Position numbers and translations under genes: made by a program. The notes under the pieces are model-generated. The model did not search any database, was not told the DNA's origin, and saw nothing but the letters and a program-made list of their open reading frames with translations. From positions 620,001-684,000 of the forward strand of contig NZ_MTQO01000053.1 in assembly GCF_001984155.1 (NCBI RefSeq): a DNA stretch of 64,000 nt, given 5' to 3'. This DNA comes from Actinosynnema sp. ALI-1.44. GTDB taxonomy: Bacteria; Actinomycetota; Actinomycetes; Mycobacteriales; Pseudonocardiaceae. Of the stretch, positions 24,450-32,831 are shown in pieces. Within the stretch, counting starts at the first letter, position 1; the number at the start of each line of letters is the position of its first letter.

Positions 24450-24482
24450 TTTTGGGGGGCCGAGCCCCCCAAGCCCCCCACG
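24450..24482 (+). terminator. Strong hairpin after the tRNA cluster (element copy B)
   Basis: TTGGGGGGC and GCCCCCCAA form a perfect 9-bp stem around CGA, about 60 bases past tRNA-Phe and preceded by a T-rich run. It is the likely terminator for the tRNA transcript. It is nearly the reverse complement of the element at 22901-22932. Confidence 0.7.
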
Positions 24483-24553
24483 GTGCGTGCTCCTTTCGAC
24501 CCAGCGTGGGCGCGTTTCGTTTGGACCAGCGGGCGGCTTCGCCGCCGGGCGCG

Positions 24554-24663
24554 GGCGCCGGAGGCGCCCCCTGGGCACTAGGCGCCGGAGGCGCCCTTGG
24601 GCGCTGAGCGCTGGAGGCGCCCCTGGGGGCACAGGTGCAGGGATGCCAAGCGCCGGAGGCGCT
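24554..24663. repeat. Four REP-like palindromes GGCGCCGGAGGCGCC
   Basis: Copies lie at 24554-24568, 24581-24595, 24608-24622 (one change) and 24649-24663 (ends changed in a compensating way, AGC...GCT). Each can form a short stem around GGA. The first three start 27 bases apart. The compensating change in copy 4 keeps the stem, which suggests selection on structure rather than simple sequence. Confidence 0.6.
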
Positions 24664-24928
24664 GTGTGGGGGTGAGGTCCGCCCACGGCAGCCAGCCACG
24701 GCGACAGTCCTACGGACCTCGCCCATCCCCCAAGGGCGCGGCCCCCTCTCCTCTTGGTGGCCAGCCCGTCGGCGAGGCATCTCCGTACGGGGGCGCCAGC
24801 CGATGAGGCATGCCTGAGCAGTCGGTCGCCAGTGGGGGCACGTCATGAAGGCATGAGGCGCCATCCGCAGTCGCAGCGGGCAGGGAGAGACCCCGTGGCG
24901 GGGGCCACGGGGCCGGGGGTGGTCGGGG
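24664..24928. other. Intergenic tail between repeat array and peroxidase gene
   Basis: This stretch is GC-rich and shows no convincing coding frame. It holds short runs such as GGGGCCACGGGGCCGGGGG near 24900 that may be part of a terminator for the peroxidase gene, which ends at 24929 on the minus strand. Confidence 0.3.
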
Positions 24929-26491
24929 TTATTGGCGTCTGGAGGCGGGGTCTACTCGGGCGAAGGTCAACAGGTCGACTATGGAGAAGGTGTCGGTTGT
25001 GCGTCGGGGCAGGGTTGGTCGCCAGGTGGGTTGGGCCGCCAGGTAGCTCGTCGGGTCCAGTTGGAGGAGTCCTATGAAGACTTCTCCGGCGATTCTGGCT
25101 CCTACGCCCGCCAGGCTTATGCCGTCGTTGAGGACTTGGGCTTCTTTGAGGACGTAGTACCAGAGCGGGGTGTTCGCTTCCAGGCCCGCGTTCAGGGTTC
25201 TCAGCTCGGGGAAGGCGTCCGCGCCCAGCCCCGGGATCCCCATCGCCCTGGCTATCGCCTGGCCGGATGGCAGGGACCAGGTCACGTGGCGGAGCAGGTT
25301 GCGCTGGGCCAGTGAGGTGGGTGGGTCTCCGGTCGGGATGGATTGCAGGGGCAGGTTGAACAGCGGGGTGCTGAGCTTGGTGTCTATTCGCTTGTTCGCC
25401 CGGACTTGGCCGTCGTTGAAGTTGAAGAACGTCTGCCAGCCGATGAACCGGCGGGCCGCCCTCGCCCTGCCGCGCAGGTCCACCGGGTCGGGCTGGCCCT
25501 GTCCCGCCGGGTCGAAGATGAAGCCGAAGAAGGGGTTGCCGTTGTCACCCGCCAGGTTGGCTCGGTAGGACGGTCTGATCATGCTGTGGCCGAATCGGTA
25601 GACCGCCCCTTGGAACTCCACCGGCATGAAGTGCTGGCCCGCCGCGGGCCGGTAGAACTTCCGGCCGTGCCGCAGGATCTCCGCCGTCATGGGGAAGCCG
25701 ATGATCTGCGGCAGGAACTCGTTCACGATGATCCACTGGTAGTGCCAGGTGATCAGCCGCTTTGCCTCGTCGAACACACGGGTCGGTGGCACTCCCTGTG
25801 ACCGGACCAGGTCGACCGCGCGGTTGTGCGCGAGCAGGAACGCCACGTGGATCCCGGAGATCATCATGTTCTCGTCGTTGCGCGGGTCCGAGACGATCGC
25901 CACGCGGTCCGCGCGCCTCGGCAGGTCCTCGAATAGGCCGCCGCTCTCCACTTTGAACTTCACCCGGTCTGCGGGGTCGTACAACTCCGGGTTCGCGTTC
26001 GGGCCGCCGCCGTACACCGAATCCAGTGACAGGGTCGGCACCCTCGTGTTCGGTGACGTCTCCGGTTCTGTCGGCACACCGAGCCGCGAATTCAGGTCGA
26101 AGGTGAAGTCGTGGTCGACGAACTGGCCGAAAAACGTCGTTCCGGCCGTGTTGAATGGGTTGTCGATATTGTTGGGGCTCAATTCGGGGTTGGTGATCAG
26201 CCGGATCGGGCCCTCTTGCAGTGGATCCTGGGCGTCCATGATGCCGCCGGGCTTGCCGAGCTCGCGCAGCGCCTCCAGGACTTGCGGGGTGGGCTGGGCG
26301 AACGGGGGAAGCTTGAAGATCCGTCCGAAGAACCTCGGATTGGCCGCGGCAGGCTCTGTTTGAGCGAAAGCTGTTCCATGAAATGAAGCAGCCGCTACGC
26401 CTGCGGTGACTCCTCCGATGAATCCTCGCCTGGTGAAACGTGCAGGGTGTTTATTTGTTGATCCACTCACACAGAAATTGTCCATTTTCAT
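24929..26491 (-). CDS. Tat-exported animal-type haem peroxidase
   Basis: A 520-residue peroxidase of the animal haem peroxidase family. The N-terminus carries a twin-arginine signal (ARFTRRGFIGGVTAGVAAASF), so the protein is exported folded with haem. The distal site is GQFVDHDFTFD, the characteristic SDPRNDEN...HNRAVD helix follows, and the proximal site is YRFGHSM. Substrates of bacterial members are unknown; oxidation of halides or phenols is possible. The ATG at 26491 or the one six bases later could be used; no clear ribosome site is visible. Confidence 0.9.
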   Translation of the reverse strand: MKMDNFCVSGSTNKHPARFTRRGFIGGVTAGVAAASFHGTAFAQTEPAAANPRFFGRIFKLPPFAQPTPQVLEALRELGKPGGIMDAQDPLQEGPIRLITNPELSPNNIDNPFNTAGTTFFGQFVDHDFTFDLNSRLGVPTEPETSPNTRVPTLSLDSVYGGGPNANPELYDPADRVKFKVESGGLFEDLPRRADRVAIVSDPRNDENMMISGIHVAFLLAHNRAVDLVRSQGVPPTRVFDEAKRLITWHYQWIIVNEFLPQIIGFPMTAEILRHGRKFYRPAAGQHFMPVEFQGAVYRFGHSMIRPSYRANLAGDNGNPFFGFIFDPAGQGQPDPVDLRGRARAARRFIGWQTFFNFNDGQVRANKRIDTKLSTPLFNLPLQSIPTGDPPTSLAQRNLLRHVTWSLPSGQAIARAMGIPGLGADAFPELRTLNAGLEANTPLWYYVLKEAQVLNDGISLAGVGARIAGEVFIGLLQLDPTSYLAAQPTWRPTLPRRTTDTFSIVDLLTFARVDPASRRQ

Positions 26492-27184
26492 CGGAATGAC
26501 GCCATGACGAACAAGCCCTAGGCGTGGCCTGCATGCCCTAGGCGCGTTGTTCATCGGGCGACGAACTTCGAAGCTCGGCCCCCGCGCGGCCCCGGCTCGG
26601 TCGCGTGGGTGTCTTGCGGTCCGGACAGTGGTCCATTCGATCAGGTGATGACGCGTCCCTGCCGGGGAGCTCGTACGGCGCGCCGAGGTGGTCGAACTCG
26701 CATCGCGGGGAACTCCGGCATGCCCGGCCGGGGGAGTTTTTTCAAGACTGCGTTATTCCGGCAGCGCATTTGTGGCGGCGTTCACATTTCACGTTTGCGT
26801 ATGGGATTGCTGGATCGATCGCGAGTGTCACTCAGCCGGGTGATTGCCGCGTTCGGGCGGGTGAAATACCCCTCGCGGGGGATTCCTGATGATCTGGGCG
26901 TATCGACGTCCGGGCTAGCGTCGTTCACCAGGATGGCGGAAGGGGGTGATGTTGCGTGACCATACTGGCCTATGAAGTTGGGCCGTCTGGGTGAAGTTCA
27001 CCATCGGCGGTCACGGTGAGTCGTTTTCCCACGGTGACCCAAGTGAATGGCTGACGGGAGCCATTCGTAATGTTCTGGGAGCGGTAACGGCGCCGGAAGA
27101 TGGAACGACTCCCCTCGTGAGCGCGGGTCTGATCATCTTTTTCGCCGCTCCACCCTGCCATGGCTGCACACCAGGAGAGACTGC
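26492..27184. other. Large divergent intergenic region upstream of the glycan locus
   Basis: About 690 bases separate the peroxidase start from the first glycosyl-phosphate transferase. No frame looks like a real protein. It presumably holds promoters for both sides. A T-run follows a GC-rich inverted segment near 26722-26748, which could be a leader terminator, but I cannot assign it. GGAGAG immediately precedes the PHPT start. Confidence 0.35.
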
Positions 27185-28657
27185 ATGAGAGAACGGGCCG
27201 GATCGGTGCGTCGTTTTCCTCCTGCCTCCCAGCGGCATGTGCCCCAATCATCCAGACCAATGCGGGCCTCGTGGGAAAGCCGCTATCAGCTGGCCGTGGT
27301 CTGCGCCGATCTGGCCGTCATCCTCGGTGTGGTGATCACCGTCAACTTCCTGGCCGGGGCGTTGACGGCGTGGCACGCGGGCGTGTTCGCGATCCTCACC
27401 CTCGCGGGCGTCTTCGTCGGGCTCGCCGGGGCGCGCGCGTGGAGCATCTCCGTGCTCGGCCACGGCGCCGAGGAGTTCCGCCGCCTCTACCGGGGCCTGT
27501 TCACCGCGATCGTGATCCTCGCCATCGGCGGGTTCGCGTTCGGTCTGGAAGGCCTGCGCCCCTGGGTCTTCGTCGCCATCCCGGCCATCGCCATGATCGA
27601 CTTCCCGGTTCGCTACGTGCTGCGCCGCCTGCTGCACAAGCGCAGGCAGGCCGGCCGTTGCCTGCTGCCCGTGCTCGCCGCCGGTGGCGTCGGCACGCTG
27701 GAGGACCTGATCGACCGCACCCGCAAGGCGCCGCACCAGGGCTGGCGGGTCGAGGCGGTCTGCACCACCAACGGCCTCGGCACCGGCCCCGACGGGCGCG
27801 TCGACGGGGTGCCCGTGGTCGGCCGGATCGAGGAGGTCGCCGAGCAGGTGCACCGCGGCGGGTACCGCGTGGTCGCGGTGACCGCCGACGCCTACTGGAC
27901 GCCGAAGCGCCTGCAGCGCCTGGCCTGGCAGTTGGAGAGCACGTCGGCCGAGTTGGTCGTCGCGCCCGTGCTGATGGAGGTCGCCGGTCCCCGGCTGAAC
28001 GTCACGGGTGTGCACGGCATGCCGTTGCTGAAGCTGTCCGCCCCCGTCTTCACGGGTGCCCGACGAGTCGTCAAGGAGGTCGTCGACCGCGTCGGCGGCA
28101 CCGTTCTCATCGCCTTGGCGGCACCGTTCCTCGCCGCGATCGCGTTGTCGGTCAAGCTCAACGACCGCGGCCCGGTGTTCTACCGGCAGCGTCGGATCGG
28201 CAAGGACGGCAAGGCCTTCACCATGATCAAGTTCCGGACGATGGTGACGGACGCGCACTCGCAGCGGCTGCGTCTGCTCGCGGTGAACGAAGGCGCCGGT
28301 CCGCTGTTCAAGATGCGCAAGGACCCGAGGGTGACCAGGGTCGGCGCGGTGCTGCGGCGGTTCTCCATGGACGAGTTGCCCCAGTTGTTCAACGTCGTCT
28401 CCGGGAGCATGTCGCTGGTCGGCCCGCGACCACCGCTGCCGGAGGAGACCGAGCGCTACAACTCCGACGCCAGGCGCAGGCTGCTGGTCAAGCCGGGCCT
28501 GACCGGGCTGTGGCAGGTCAGCGGCCGCAGCGACCTGCCGTGGGAGGAAGCCGTCCGGCTGGACCTGCGCTACGTGGAGGACTGGTCCTTGGCGCTCGAC
28601 GCGTTGATCATGTGGAAGACAGTCCGCGCTGTGCTGAAGGGCCAAGGAGCATATTGA
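27185..28657 (+). CDS. Polyprenyl glycosylphosphotransferase (PHPT), copy 1
   Basis: A 490-residue membrane enzyme that transfers a sugar-1-phosphate from a nucleotide sugar to undecaprenyl phosphate, the first step of a repeat unit. N-terminal membrane helices (about residues 34-150) lead to a Rossmann-like middle region and a bacterial sugar-transferase domain from about 295: VFYRQRRIGKDGKAFTMIKFRTM, DELPQLFNV, SLVGPRPPLPEE and PGLTGLWQVSGR. AGGAGAG precedes the ATG. The first gene of a long coupled operon and a close paralogue of the enzyme at 51.7 kb. Confidence 0.93.
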   Translation: MRERAGSVRRFPPASQRHVPQSSRPMRASWESRYQLAVVCADLAVILGVVITVNFLAGALTAWHAGVFAILTLAGVFVGLAGARAWSISVLGHGAEEFRRLYRGLFTAIVILAIGGFAFGLEGLRPWVFVAIPAIAMIDFPVRYVLRRLLHKRRQAGRCLLPVLAAGGVGTLEDLIDRTRKAPHQGWRVEAVCTTNGLGTGPDGRVDGVPVVGRIEEVAEQVHRGGYRVVAVTADAYWTPKRLQRLAWQLESTSAELVVAPVLMEVAGPRLNVTGVHGMPLLKLSAPVFTGARRVVKEVVDRVGGTVLIALAAPFLAAIALSVKLNDRGPVFYRQRRIGKDGKAFTMIKFRTMVTDAHSQRLRLLAVNEGAGPLFKMRKDPRVTRVGAVLRRFSMDELPQLFNVVSGSMSLVGPRPPLPEETERYNSDARRRLLVKPGLTGLWQVSGRSDLPWEEAVRLDLRYVEDWSLALDALIMWKTVRAVLKGQGAY

Positions 28658-29868
28658 TGATCTGCCGACTCTGCGGCTCGGACGAGCTGGAGAGCGTGGT
28701 CGACCTGGGCGCGACGCCGCCGTGCGAGCGGTTCCTCGCCGCCGCGCAACTGGACGAGCCGGAGCTCACGTACCCGCTGCACCTGCGCGTCTGCCGGGCG
28801 TGCCTGCTCGCCCAGATCCCTCCGCTGATCACGCCGGAGGACACGTTCACCGAGTACGCCTACTTCTCGTCGTTCTCGACGTCCTGGGTGGACCACGCCC
28901 GCCGGTTCGTCGACAAGGCGGTCGAGCGGACGAACCCCGGGTTCGTCGTCGAGGTCGCGAGCAACGACGGCTACCTGCTGCAGCACGTGGTGGCCAAGGG
29001 CATCCGCTGCCTGGGCATCGAGCCGTCGGTGAACGTGGGTGCCGCCGCGCGGGAGAAGGGCGTGCCGACCACGACGGCGTTCCTCGGCAAGCAGAGCGCC
29101 GCGGCCGTGCGTGCCGAGCACGGCCCCGCCGACCTGGTCGTGGCCAACAACGTCTACGCGCACATCCCGGACATCCAGGGCTTCACGGCCGGGTTGCGCG
29201 AACTGGTCAAGGACGACGGCTGGGTGTCCATCGAGGTCCAGCACCTGCTCAGCCTGGTCCAGCACAACCAGTACGACACGATCTACCACGAGCACTTCCA
29301 GTACTACACGGTCGCGTCCGCGCAGCGGGCGCTCGCTTCGAGCGGCCTGCACGTCGTCGACGTCGAACTGCTGCCGACGCACGGCGGCTCGATCCGGATC
29401 TGGGCGCGGCCCGTGCCCGACCAGCCGACGAAGGCGGTCGGGTTCGTCCTCGAGGAGGAGCGCCGGGCCGGTCTGCACGACATGTCCGGCTACCAGGACT
29501 TCGCCCGCGACGTCGACACGGTCAGGCAGAACCTGCTCAGGTTCCTGCTCGGCGCGTCGGCGACCGGCAAGACAGTCGTCGGCTACGGCGCGCCCGGCAA
29601 GGGCAACACGCTGCTCAACCACTGCGGCATCAGGCCGGACATCCTGAAGTACACAGTGGACCGCAATCCGTACAAGCACGGCAGGTTCACGCCCGGCACC
29701 CGCATCCCGATCCACCCGCCGGAGCGGATCGCGGCGGATCGGCCGGACTACGTGCTCGTCCTGCCGTGGAACCTGCGCACCGAGCTGACCGAGCAGCTGT
29801 CCTATGTGGGCGAGTGGGGCGGCAGGCTGGTGTTCCCGATTCCCACTCTGGAGGAGGTCCGGCCGTGA
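28657..29868 (+). CDS. Sugar C-methyltransferase (class I SAM)
   Basis: A 403-residue protein of the TylCIII/NovU group that adds a methyl group to a carbon of a nucleotide-bound deoxy-keto sugar. It has the N-terminal zinc-binding part (CRLCGS, then CRACLLAQ), a SAM-binding motif VEVASNDGYLL, the HEHFQYYT motif, and the C-terminal domain (GYGAPGKGNTLLNH). The start overlaps the preceding stop by one base (TGATG). It implies a branched sugar in the polymer. Confidence 0.88.
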   Translation: MICRLCGSDELESVVDLGATPPCERFLAAAQLDEPELTYPLHLRVCRACLLAQIPPLITPEDTFTEYAYFSSFSTSWVDHARRFVDKAVERTNPGFVVEVASNDGYLLQHVVAKGIRCLGIEPSVNVGAAAREKGVPTTTAFLGKQSAAAVRAEHGPADLVVANNVYAHIPDIQGFTAGLRELVKDDGWVSIEVQHLLSLVQHNQYDTIYHEHFQYYTVASAQRALASSGLHVVDVELLPTHGGSIRIWARPVPDQPTKAVGFVLEEERRAGLHDMSGYQDFARDVDTVRQNLLRFLLGASATGKTVVGYGAPGKGNTLLNHCGIRPDILKYTVDRNPYKHGRFTPGTRIPIHPPERIAADRPDYVLVLPWNLRTELTEQLSYVGEWGGRLVFPIPTLEEVRP

Positions 29869-30656
29869 AGGTCGTGCTGTTCTGCGGCGGTTACGGCATG
29901 CGCATGCGCAACGGGGTGGCCGACGACGTCCCCAAGCCCATGCAGATGGTCGGGCCGCGGCCGTTGCTGTGGCACGTGATGCGTTACTACGCCCACTTCG
30001 GCCACACCGACTTCGTGCTGTGCCTCGGCTACGGCGCGCACTACATCAAGGACTTCTTCCTGGACTACCAGGAGACCGCGTCCAACGACTTCGTGCTGTC
30101 CGCCGGGAAGGTCGAGCTGCTGTCCACCGACATCAGCGACTGGACGATCTCGTTCGTCAACACCGGGCAGGACTCCCCGATCGGCGAGCGCCTGCGCCGC
30201 GTGCGGCACCTGGTGGACGGCGAGGAGATGTTCCTGGCCAACTACGCGGACGTGCTCACCGACGCCCCGCTCGACGAGATGGTGCGGCGGTTCGCGCGCA
30301 GCGACGCGGGCGCGTCGATGATGGTCGTGCCGCCGCAGTCGTCGTTCCACTGCGTTGACATGGGCGAGGACGGCAAGGTCAGCGGGATCACACCGGTCAG
30401 CAACCTGCCGCTGTGGGAGAACGGCGGCTACTTCGTGCTGCGCCAGGACGTGTTCGACCGGCTGCCCGCCGGTGGTGACCTGGTCCAGGACGCCTGTGGT
30501 GAGCTGGCCAAGGAAGGGCGGCTGCTGGCTTACCCTTACCGTGGTTTCTGGCAGCCTGCCGACACAGTCAAGGAGCGGGCGGCTCTCGACGCCGCGTACG
30601 CACAGGGCGACCGGCCATGGATGTTGTGGGAGAACGATGCGGGTGTTGCGTCCTGA
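29865..30656 (+). CDS. Nucleotidyltransferase, glucose-1-phosphate cytidylyltransferase-like
   Basis: A 263-residue nucleotidyltransferase. The start VKVVLFCGGYGMRM corresponds to the nucleotide-binding GGxGTRL loop, with Tyr-Gly-Met in place of Leu-Gly-Thr; VPKPMQMVGPRPLLWHVMRYY and FVLCLGYGAHYIKDFF are as in RfbF. FLANYADVLTD carries the metal Asp. The product would be CDP-glucose or a related nucleotide sugar. A GTG start overlaps the upstream stop by four bases. A matching CDP-glucose 4,6-dehydratase is not seen in the window. Confidence 0.8.
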   Translation: MKVVLFCGGYGMRMRNGVADDVPKPMQMVGPRPLLWHVMRYYAHFGHTDFVLCLGYGAHYIKDFFLDYQETASNDFVLSAGKVELLSTDISDWTISFVNTGQDSPIGERLRRVRHLVDGEEMFLANYADVLTDAPLDEMVRRFARSDAGASMMVVPPQSSFHCVDMGEDGKVSGITPVSNLPLWENGGYFVLRQDVFDRLPAGGDLVQDACGELAKEGRLLAYPYRGFWQPADTVKERAALDAAYAQGDRPWMLWENDAGVAS

Positions 30657-31284
30657 TGTCCTCGACAAGGTCGTGCTGCTCGGCGCGCACTGCGACGACA
30701 TCGCGATCGGCGCGGGTGGGACGCTGCTGACCCTGTGCCGGTCACGGCCAGGGCTCCAGGTGGACGCCTTGGTGCTCAGCGGCGGCGGTACGCCGCGTGA
30801 AGCCGAGGAACACGCGGCGCTGCAGTCCTTCTGCCCCGGTGCCGAGCTCAAGATCACGGTCCTCGACCTGCCGGATGGTCGGTTTCCGGCCCATTGGGAG
30901 CGTGCCAAACAGGCCGTCGAGGATCTGCGGTCCCGCACCGAGCCCGATCTGGTGATCGCCCCGCACGCGCGTGACGCCCACCAGGACCACCGCACGCTGG
31001 CGGAACTCGTGCCGACGGCGTTCCGCGACCACCTCGCGCTCGGCTACGAGATAGTCAAATGGGACGGCGACCTCGGTGCCCCGACCGTGTACCAACCCTT
31101 GCCGGACGCCGTCGCCGAGGCCAAGGTGGAGGAGTTGCTCCGGTGCTACCCGACCCAGTCCGGGCGGTACTGGTTCGACCGCGAGACCTTCCTGGGGCTG
31201 GCGAGGGTCCGTGGCGTGCAGTGCCGTGCGCGCTATGCGGAGGCGTTCTACCTGGACAAACTGATCGTTGGCTTGGAGGCGTGA
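30637..31284 (+). CDS. PIG-L family deacetylase
   Basis: A 215-residue LmbE/PIG-L-type zinc enzyme. The metal-binding motifs are clear: [12 protein letters not shown] at the N-terminus and [11 protein letters not shown] further on. Members remove the acetyl group from GlcNAc-linked substrates such as in mycothiol or glycan synthesis. Here it most likely acts on a nucleotide- or lipid-linked amino sugar. The ATG lies 20 bases inside the upstream gene, preceded by GGGAG. Confidence 0.87.
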   Translation: MRVLRPDVLDKVVLLGAHCDDIAIGAGGTLLTLCRSRPGLQVDALVLSGGGTPREAEEHAALQSFCPGAELKITVLDLPDGRFPAHWERAKQAVEDLRSRTEPDLVIAPHARDAHQDHRTLAELVPTAFRDHLALGYEIVKWDGDLGAPTVYQPLPDAVAEAKVEELLRCYPTQSGRYWFDRETFLGLARVRGVQCRARYAEAFYLDKLIVGLEA

Positions 31285-31285
31285 C

Positions 31286-32272
31286 GTGCGTGTGTTGCTG
31301 ACCGGACACCAGGGCTACCTGGGGACGGTGATGGCGCCGCGACTGGTGTCCGCGGGGCACGAGGTCGTCGGTCTCGACTCCGGGCTGTTCGCGTCCTGCG
31401 TGCTCGGGCCGTGGCCGCACGACCCCGAGGGGTTCGCGGTCGATCTGCGCGCGGTCACCGCCGAGCATGTATCCACTGTGGACGCGGTGGTGCACCTGGC
31501 CGCGTTGTCGAACGACCCGCTCGGATCGCTGGCGCCCGAACTGACCTACGACATCAACCACCACGCCTCGGTCCGGCTCGCGAAACTGGCCAAGGACGCG
31601 GGGATCAAGCGGTTCCTCTACGCGTCGACGTGTTCGGTCTACGGCGCGGCCGGGGACGGCCTGGTCGACGAGGACGCGCCGCTGCGCCCGGTGACTCCGT
31701 ACGCGGAAAGCAAAGTACGCGTCGAGGACGACCTGCTCGAGCTGGCCGATTCGGACTTCACCCCGGTCTTCCTGCGCAACGCCACGGCTTTCGGGTTCTC
31801 GCCGAGGCTGCGAGCCGACATCGTGCTGAACAACCTGGTCGGCCACGCGGTGCTCAGCGGCGAGGTCAAGGTCCTGTCGGACGGCACGCCGTGGCGGCCG
31901 CTGGTGCACGCGCAGGACATCGCGGACGCGTTCGCCGCCGCGCTGGTGGCGCCACGGGAAGCCGTGCACGCCAAGGCGTTCAACGTGGGCACGGAGGACA
32001 ACAACCTCACCGTCGCCCAAATCGCCCAGCACGTGGTCGAAGCTGTCGCCGGTTCCCGGCTGGTGATCACCGGCGAGGCGGGCGCCGACCCGCGGTCCTA
32101 CCGCGTGGACTTCGCCCGGATCCGCGCCGCGATGCCGTTCACGGCACAGTGGACGGTCAAGGCGGGCGCGGTGGAGCTGGCGGACGCCTACACCGAGCAC
32201 GGCCTGACCCGCGAGGACTTCGAGCGGAAGTTCACGCGCCTGGCCTGGTTGAAAAGCAACGGCGGGCTCTAA
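31286..32272 (+). CDS. NAD-dependent sugar epimerase/dehydratase
   Basis: A 328-residue extended SDR. The nucleotide-binding motif TGHQGYLG is at residue 6-13, the Ser in STCSVYG and the catalytic YAESK pair are present, and the C-terminal substrate part includes [16 protein letters not shown] and FNVGTEDNN. It reduces, epimerises or dehydrates a nucleotide sugar; the reaction cannot be fixed from motifs. The GTG start lies two bases after the PIG-L stop. Its 3' end meets the convergent RfbC-like gene. Confidence 0.88.
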   Translation: MRVLLTGHQGYLGTVMAPRLVSAGHEVVGLDSGLFASCVLGPWPHDPEGFAVDLRAVTAEHVSTVDAVVHLAALSNDPLGSLAPELTYDINHHASVRLAKLAKDAGIKRFLYASTCSVYGAAGDGLVDEDAPLRPVTPYAESKVRVEDDLLELADSDFTPVFLRNATAFGFSPRLRADIVLNNLVGHAVLSGEVKVLSDGTPWRPLVHAQDIADAFAAALVAPREAVHAKAFNVGTEDNNLTVAQIAQHVVEAVAGSRLVITGEAGADPRSYRVDFARIRAAMPFTAQWTVKAGAVELADAYTEHGLTREDFERKFTRLAWLKSNGGL

Positions 32273-32811
32273 TGAGCCCACGGTCCCGCTGCCCAGAGGC
32301 CCGCGGCGCTGTCCCGCGCGCTGATCTCGGTCACCGGCAGCGGCCAGTCGATGCCCAGCTCCGGGTCGTCGTAGCGCACCGCGACGTCCTCGGTCGGGTC
32401 GTGCGGGCGGTCGATCCGGTAGCAGACGTCCGCGACCGGCGTCAGCGCCTGGAAGCCGTGCAGCATGCCCGGCGGGATGTACAGGTGCGCGAAGGTCTCG
32501 TCGTCGAGCAGGAACACCTCGTGCCTGCCGAAGGTCGGCGAACCAGGCCGGGCGTCGACGACCACGTCGGTCACCGCGCCGTGTGCGCAGCGCACGAGTT
32601 TCGTCTCGCCTCGCCCGGTTCGGCCGTGCAGCCCGCGCAGCACGCCCTGTCTGGAGCGGGACTGCGAGTCCTGGACGAACGAGTTCGGGTCGATGCCGTG
32701 CTCCGCGGCGATGGTCGCGTCGAACGTCCGGGTGAACAGGCCGCGCGAGTCGTGATGCGGGGTGGGCACGAGCACCAGGACGCCGTCGATCGAGGTGGTC
32801 CGCACATGCAT
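32269..32811 (-). CDS. rfbC: dTDP-4-dehydrorhamnose 3,5-epimerase-like protein
   Basis: A 180-residue cupin of the RfbC family. Typical motifs are [31 protein letters not shown] with the catalytic His, [13 protein letters not shown], and [13 protein letters not shown]. It epimerises C3 and/or C5 of a 4-keto-6-deoxy sugar nucleotide. It is the only minus-strand gene in this part of the cluster and shares a short overlap at its 3' end with the epimerase gene. The ATG is followed by a normal family start. Confidence 0.9.
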   Translation of the reverse strand: MHVRTTSIDGVLVLVPTPHHDSRGLFTRTFDATIAAEHGIDPNSFVQDSQSRSRQGVLRGLHGRTGRGETKLVRCAHGAVTDVVVDARPGSPTFGRHEVFLLDDETFAHLYIPPGMLHGFQALTPVADVCYRIDRPHDPTEDVAVRYDDPELGIDWPLPVTEISARDSAAGLWAAGPWAH

Positions 32812-32831
32812 TGGTCCATTTTGGCGCGACC

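Noticed and set aside
24554-24663. CRISPR array
   Set aside because: Repeats are short palindromes with repeat-like, not unique, spacers; REP-like elements explain them better.
26605-26959. Two overlapping plus-strand frames upstream of the PHPT gene
   Set aside because: Neither shows protein-like composition or a ribosome site; the stretch looks like a promoter/leader region.
27160-28656. Plus-strand frame that runs into the methyltransferase from upstream
   Set aside because: The first 500 codons are the +1 shadow of the PHPT gene; only the part from 28657 is real.
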